Assembly: GCF_013283645.1 (NCBI RefSeq)
Contig: NZ_JABEKV010000012.1
Span: forward strand, 57,724 to 91,690
DNA length: 33,967 nucleotides
Direction of reading: 5' to 3'
Source of the DNA: Sinorhizobium psoraleae
Lineage (GTDB): Bacteria; Pseudomonadota; Alphaproteobacteria; Rhizobiales; Rhizobiaceae
The position numbers and the translations under genes were made by a program. Each line of letters opens with the position of its first letter. Position 1 is the first letter of the stretch. This document shows positions 30,213-33,967 of this stretch, piece by piece. Below the pieces are notes generated by a model. The model ran no database searches and was not told the origin of the DNA. It worked only from the letters and a program-made list of their open reading frames with translations.

Positions 30213-32322
30213 CATGCGTAACCTCATCGAGCGCGCGCCAACCAACCCGGACTTAATGGTCGCGCTGATGCTGCTTTTGGCAGTGGCTATGATGGTGATG
30301 CCGGTACCGATCGCGGTGATCGACGCACTGATCGGATTCAATATGGGCTTGGCCATACTGCTGCTGATGGTTGCCTTGTATATCAGCACGCCACTTGAAT
30401 TCTCTTCTTTGCCCGGCGTCATCTTGATTTCCACTGTCTTCCGTCTGGCGCTCACCATCGCAACGACGCGACTGATCCTGGCCGAAGGGGAGGCGGGCAG
30501 CATCATCCACACGTTCGGCGATTTCGTGATCTCAGGCAATATTGCCGTAGGTATAGTCATATTCCTGGTCGTGACCATGGTGCAGTTCATGGTCCTCGCG
30601 AAGGGCGCTGAACGCGTAGCAGAAGTGGCTGCGCGCTTCACGCTCGACGCTCTGCCCGGCAAGCAAATGGCGGTCGACGCAGAGTTACGGAACGGCGATA
30701 TCGATGCCAACGAATCTCGCAGGCGGCGCGGCGCATTGGAGAAGGAAAGCCAACTTTACGGCGCTATGGACGGCGCGATGAAATTTGTGAAGGGCGACGC
30801 CATCGCCGGGCTGTTGGTTATTTTCATCAACATGCTGGGTGGGATTTCTATCGGCCTGCTTTCGAAGGGTATGTCCTTCGGTGAGGTGCTGCGACATTAT
30901 ACCCTGCTGACCATAGGTGATGCGCTAATCTCGCAGATCCCGGCCCTGCTGCTCTCAATTACCGCGGCGACCATCGTCACGCGTGTAACTGGGGCTGGGA
31001 GCCTCAACCTTGGGACCGACATAGTCAATCAACTCACAGCCAGTAGGCGAGCATTGCGGCTGGCGGCCTCCGTCTTGGTTGCTATGGGGTTCGTTCCTGG
31101 TTTTCCTCTGCCCGTCTTTCTTATTTTGGCCGCGGTCTTCGCCGCGGCAAGCGTTGTTAAGGGTAATGTGCTGGGCGCCGGCAATGTCGATGCTACAACT
31201 GCAACTCCAGTGGAGCCTCATAACCAAACCATGCCGGCGGAGGCATTTCCGATCGCCATCTTCCTTGCGCCGAACCTTATGCAGGCGGTCGACCAAGTCG
31301 AATTACAACAGCACATTGCACGCGTTTCGCAACTAGTCTCAGCCGATCTCGGCATTATCGTTCCCCGCATCCCCGTCGCGGTCGATCAGCAGCTGCCGGA
31401 GTCGAAATTCAGGATAGATATCGAGGGCGTGCCGGTCGAACAGGATTTGATTAATCCGACACAGCTAATGCTCAAAGACGATCTCGCGAACATTCAGTCG
31501 AGCGGCATCCCCTTTCGGCATGACTCAGAAACGGACACAATCTGGGTCGAACAAAGCCATGCACCGGCTCTGAAGGCCGCCAGCATCGGGCACCACCGTC
31601 CCAGCGAACTCCTCGCGTTGCGTGTCCAAGCGACGTTAATCCGCTTTGCACCGCGCTTGGTCGGCATCCAGGAGACCAGCCAATTGTTGGGCAGGATGGA
31701 GCAGGAATATGCTGATCTGGTGAAGGAGGTGCTGCGCACGACGCCGATCCCTCGGATAGCCGACGTGCTGCGCCGCCTGCTGGATGAAGGTATCCCGATC
31801 CGCAACACCCGCGTCGTCTTGGAGGCATTGGCCGAATGGAGCGAACGCGAGCAAAATGTCGCCCTCCTCACGGAATACGTTCGTTCTGGTATGAAGCGGC
31901 AGATCTGTCACCGCTATGCCAACGAACACGGAATCGTGCCCGCCTTCATCATCGAACGTGAGACTGAAGATGTGGTGCGCAGTGCGGCTCGGGAATCGGC
32001 TGCAGGACCCTACCTCGTACTAGAGGATCGGCAAAGCGAAGCGCTGCTGTCACAGATGCGTCAGATCCTTTCCAGCATAGCGCCGGATCAGACCCACCCT
32101 GTTGTATTAACTTCGATGGATGTCCGACGCTTCGTCCGCGGTTTTCTCACGCGCAACGAGATTGATCTTGCTGTGCTGTCTTACCAGGACCTCGCGCCCG
32201 ACTTCACGATTCAACCCGCCGGATCCGTTAAGCTCCGCCTGGAACCAATAGTGGACCGTCAGGGGAAGCTCGGGATGTCCGCGTTGCCGTCGACTGATAG
32301 CCAAATACTCGATGATAGGTGA
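30202..32322 (+). CDS. rhcV: RhcV, T3SS export-gate protein, SctV/FlhA (FHIPEP) family
   Basis: The 706-residue protein has the two halves of SctV. An N-terminal membrane part of 7-8 helices (PDLMVALMLLLAVAMMVMP, LISTVFRLALTIATTRLIL, IVIFLVVTMVQFMVLAKGAERVAEVAARFTLDA) carries the conserved GKQMAVDAELRNG and EKESQLYGAMDGAMKFVKGDAI segments. The C-terminal cytoplasmic domain (from about residue 350) forms the nonameric ring under the gate. The start is taken at ATG 30202 (MANSMRNLIERAPTNPD), with a GGGGG 5 nt before it. ATGs at 30190 and 30214 are alternatives. Its stop overlaps a GTG of the next gene. Confidence 0.96.
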   Translation: MANSMRNLIERAPTNPDLMVALMLLLAVAMMVMPVPIAVIDALIGFNMGLAILLLMVALYISTPLEFSSLPGVILISTVFRLALTIATTRLILAEGEAGSIIHTFGDFVISGNIAVGIVIFLVVTMVQFMVLAKGAERVAEVAARFTLDALPGKQMAVDAELRNGDIDANESRRRRGALEKESQLYGAMDGAMKFVKGDAIAGLLVIFINMLGGISIGLLSKGMSFGEVLRHYTLLTIGDALISQIPALLLSITAATIVTRVTGAGSLNLGTDIVNQLTASRRALRLAASVLVAMGFVPGFPLPVFLILAAVFAAASVVKGNVLGAGNVDATTATPVEPHNQTMPAEAFPIAIFLAPNLMQAVDQVELQQHIARVSQLVSADLGIIVPRIPVAVDQQLPESKFRIDIEGVPVEQDLINPTQLMLKDDLANIQSSGIPFRHDSETDTIWVEQSHAPALKAASIGHHRPSELLALRVQATLIRFAPRLVGIQETSQLLGRMEQEYADLVKEVLRTTPIPRIADVLRRLLDEGIPIRNTRVVLEALAEWSEREQNVALLTEYVRSGMKRQICHRYANEHGIVPAFIIERETEDVVRSAARESAAGPYLVLEDRQSEALLSQMRQILSSIAPDQTHPVVLTSMDVRRFVRGFLTRNEIDLAVLSYQDLAPDFTIQPAGSVKLRLEPIVDRQGKLGMSALPSTDSQILDDR

Positions 32323-32333
32323 GAGATCCAAAG

Positions 32334-32870
32334 ATGAATTCGCATGAGAATACAGGCGCTGCACCGTTACGTTTGAACTCAGTTCTCTTCGCCGTACTCG
32401 CCATGCTGCCTCTCGGCGGTTGCGCTAGCTGGAATAAGCCAGCTCTTTCAGTGAAGGAGACGTCGCCGCCAGCGTTGCTCGGCGCCAATCACATCGATCC
32501 GGCAATGCGCGAACGCATTTTGCGCGCAGTCGGTCAGGATTCTCAAGAGCGGGCTTTGCAAAATCTGAAGCAGCATCCGGACAATGTCGATGCGGCAATC
32601 AGTCTAACTAAGGCGTTGCTGGCCCAGAAACGGGAGCATGAGGCGCTTCAGGTACTCGACGAAGTGTTAGCTGCGGACCCAAGTAATTTGCGTGCATTGA
32701 ATGCCAAAGGAGTTGTCTTGGATATTCAGGGGCGGCATGCCGCGGCACAAGCGCTATACCGGCGAGCTCTCAAAACAGAGCCAGAGAATCAGATGTTGCA
32801 ACACAATCTCAACCTGTCCCTGGCTTTTGGCGTGAAGTCCGAACCGAGTGCGTTGGTACAGTCGCGATAG
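32334..32870 (+). CDS. TPR lipoprotein of the T3SS locus (y4yS-like)
   Basis: The 178-residue protein has a signal peptide ending in the lipobox LGGC (about residue 25), so it is probably an outer-membrane or periplasmic lipoprotein. Two to three tetratricopeptide repeats follow (AISLTKALLAQKREHEALQVLDEVLAADPSNLRALNAKGVVLDIQGRHAAAQALYRRALKTEPEN, in pieces). Position after rhcV matches y4yS in strain NGR234. By analogy with pilotin or TadD-like proteins it may help assemble the secretin, which is inference. The ATG at 32334 has GAGAG upstream; a GTG at 32319 overlaps the rhcV stop and is possible. Confidence 0.85.
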   Translation: MNSHENTGAAPLRLNSVLFAVLAMLPLGGCASWNKPALSVKETSPPALLGANHIDPAMRERILRAVGQDSQERALQNLKQHPDNVDAAISLTKALLAQKREHEALQVLDEVLAADPSNLRALNAKGVVLDIQGRHAAAQALYRRALKTEPENQMLQHNLNLSLAFGVKSEPSALVQSR

Positions 32871-33355
32871 CTGTGGCACACGCAGCAGACTCGATTCGCA
32901 TGTCAGAACGCCAGTTTCGAAGCATTCGCGAAGGGAGGCCGCAAAGGTCCGCCAAGGAAAAGTGACGGGCAATTGTGGGCCGGGTCGTTTGGCCGTCGCG
33001 GCGCCCAGCTTTGTGCTCCCGGATGAAGTCGGCAGCCCTTCGGGGTCGAAGTCTTGGATGGCGGAATTTGCTGATTGTCAGACCCTCAGATACAGGTAGA
33101 CTTGCCTCGTACAACAAGCCCGCGGATCGCCGCTCGGTCAACGGCTCCCAGCCTCAGCCGGAGCTGGGCAATAGTTGTCGGCATCAATGGTGAAGCTCGC
33201 GGCGTCGATCGCCGCGACGGTCACAAAGAGGCCACGTGGCATCGAGCGGGCCGAAGCGGAACTGACTTTCGCGGCTGGCGACGAGTGCCGCCGCTGGCTG
33301 GGGTTGGTTCCGGCTGAGGGCGGAATCGTACGTTAGTGGGCGTTTCTCATTCGCC
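32871..33355. other. Post-operon spacer, no recognised gene; one short ORF
   Basis: A 49-codon frame (33187-33336) reads ATVTKRPRGIERAEAELTFA and on to GLVPAEGGIVR. It has protein-like composition but a poor ribosome site and no family I know. The rest is open in several frames without motifs. It is likely degraded mobile DNA, given the recombinase and IS110 pieces that follow. Confidence 0.35.
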
Positions 33356-33480
33356 TCAGGTACTTTGACGTCCTAAGGTCCGATAGACGGTCGGCCGCGA
33401 GATTGAAAACACCTCCGCAAGGTCGCTGATTTGAATATTCGCCGGTGTCGTACATGGCCCTGTCGGCTCGAAGCTGATGA
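33356..33480 (-). pseudogene. Serine-recombinase C-terminal helix-turn-helix fragment
   Basis: On the minus strand the DNA reads IQISDLAEVFSISRPTVYRTLGRQST and stops at 33356. This is the Hin/resolvase-type DNA-binding helix-turn-helix (ISDLAxxFxxSRxTVYR). The catalytic domain is absent and the preceding residues (TGPCTTPAN) appear only partly in register, so it is a fragment. Confidence 0.6.
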
Positions 33481-33559
33481 GGTGGAACGGCCCTTCTCAA
33501 ACGGCATCAAGTGCCTAACGTGGTGGTGTTGAAACGCCACAAAGAAGAAGGACCGCTCC

Positions 33560-33928
33560 ATGAAGAAGATTATCACAGTCGGGCTCGATCTGGCCAAATC
33601 CGTTTCTCAGGTTCATGGCATAGCCGAAGAAGGAGACGTGATTGTACGCCGCGCACTGCGTCGATCGCAGGTGCTTGACTTCTTCCGCACATTGGAGCCC
33701 TGCCTCGTAGGGATGGAAGCCTGTGGCAGCGCGCATTATTGGGCTCGGGAAATTCAGGCCCTGGGGCATACGGTTCGGATGATGCCACCCGCATACGTGA
33801 AGGCCTACGTCAAACGCAATAAAACTGACGCCGCAGACGCCGAGGCTATTTGCGAGGCAGTCACCCGGCCGACCATGCGGTACGTGCCGGCAAAAACACA
33901 GGACGAGCAGGCTGTCGATGGCGGTTGA
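33560..33928 (+). pseudogene. IS110-family transposase, truncated N-terminal half
   Basis: The 122-residue frame gives the start of an IS110 DEDD transposase: the first Asp in VGLDLAKS, the Glu in VGMEACGSAHYWAREI, and Asp residues in NKTDAADAEAICEAVTRPTMRYVP. AAGGA precedes the ATG. Full-length members run well over 300 residues; here the family sequence stops at about KTQDEQAV and a TGA follows. The DNA after about 33920 does not continue the family in any frame I could read, suggesting a rearrangement rather than a simple frameshift. Confidence 0.85.
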
Positions 33929-33967
33929 GACGCGCGGATAGATGGCGCCGAGAGGGAATTGATGCGG

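Noticed and set aside
33240..33280. GTCAG on the minus strand near 33263 as a fifth tts box
   Set aside because: Only the first five bases fit; the TCG and AGC blocks are missing at the right spacing, and no gene follows.

Overview
This window looks like part of the symbiosis region (symbiosis island or symbiotic plasmid) of a Mesorhizobium-type rhizobium. The reasons are a NifA/sigma-54-controlled nifHD pair, a complete run of rhizobial-type (Rhc) type III secretion genes in the nopX / rhcC1 / nopB-rhcJ-nolU-rhcL-rhcN-...-rhcU arrangement, rhizobial effectors and pilus proteins (NopX, NopB, NopP, NopC, NopA), TtsI-type 'tts box' promoters, and abundant IS debris. The species is inferred from gene content and recall of families, not from any search.

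Layout. (1) 1-2705: nifA-box, -24/-12 promoter, nifH, nifD; nifK does not follow. (2) 2706-4930: a junk zone with a fragment of a C48 (Ulp1/SUMO-protease-like) effector, broken IS66 transposase pieces and a recombinase tail. (3) 4931-7754, minus strand: nopX and rhcC1. (4) 7836-16333, plus strand: tts box, then nopB, rhcJ, nolU, rhcL, rhcN, sctO, rhcQ, rhcR, rhcS, rhcT, rhcU, nearly all linked by ATGA/GTGA/TTGA-type overlaps. (5) 16334-17674: transposase remnant, tts box, nopP. (6) 17886-27088: a putative split 5' part followed by a giant (about 2,935 aa) SKWP-repeat effector ending in a shikimate-kinase domain. (7) 26850-27943: second C48 fragment and a broken IS110 end. (8) 27944-32870: tts box, nopC, nopA, sctD (y4yQ-like), rhcV, TPR lipoprotein (y4yS-like). 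(9) 32871-33967: recombinase tail fragment and a truncated IS110 transposase.

How it works together. RhcC1 (N-terminal half of the secretin), RhcJ and SctD form rings; RhcR/S/T/U/V form the export gate; RhcN/RhcL/SctO/RhcQ form the ATPase-sorting complex; NopA/NopB/NopC are extracellular/pilus parts; NopX is the translocon; NopP and the SKWP protein are cargo for the plant cell. Four 18-bp GTCAG..TCG..AGC elements precede nopX, nopB, nopP and nopC and are probably TtsI sites, so flavonoid-NodD-TtsI control is expected. The partner secretin gene rhcC2 and ttsI are not in the window.

Most interesting: the middle of the SKWP effector carries, in order, DGCGFI, GRSP, DFDGD and AYKSNTG motifs that resemble the landmarks of eukaryotic-type (QDE-1/RDR) RNA-dependent RNA polymerases and the DxDGD metal site of cellular RNA polymerase. 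Also notable are RhcU lacking the NPTH autocleavage motif, and near-identical 150-bp C48 fragments that bracket about 24 kb of the secretion locus as direct repeats.
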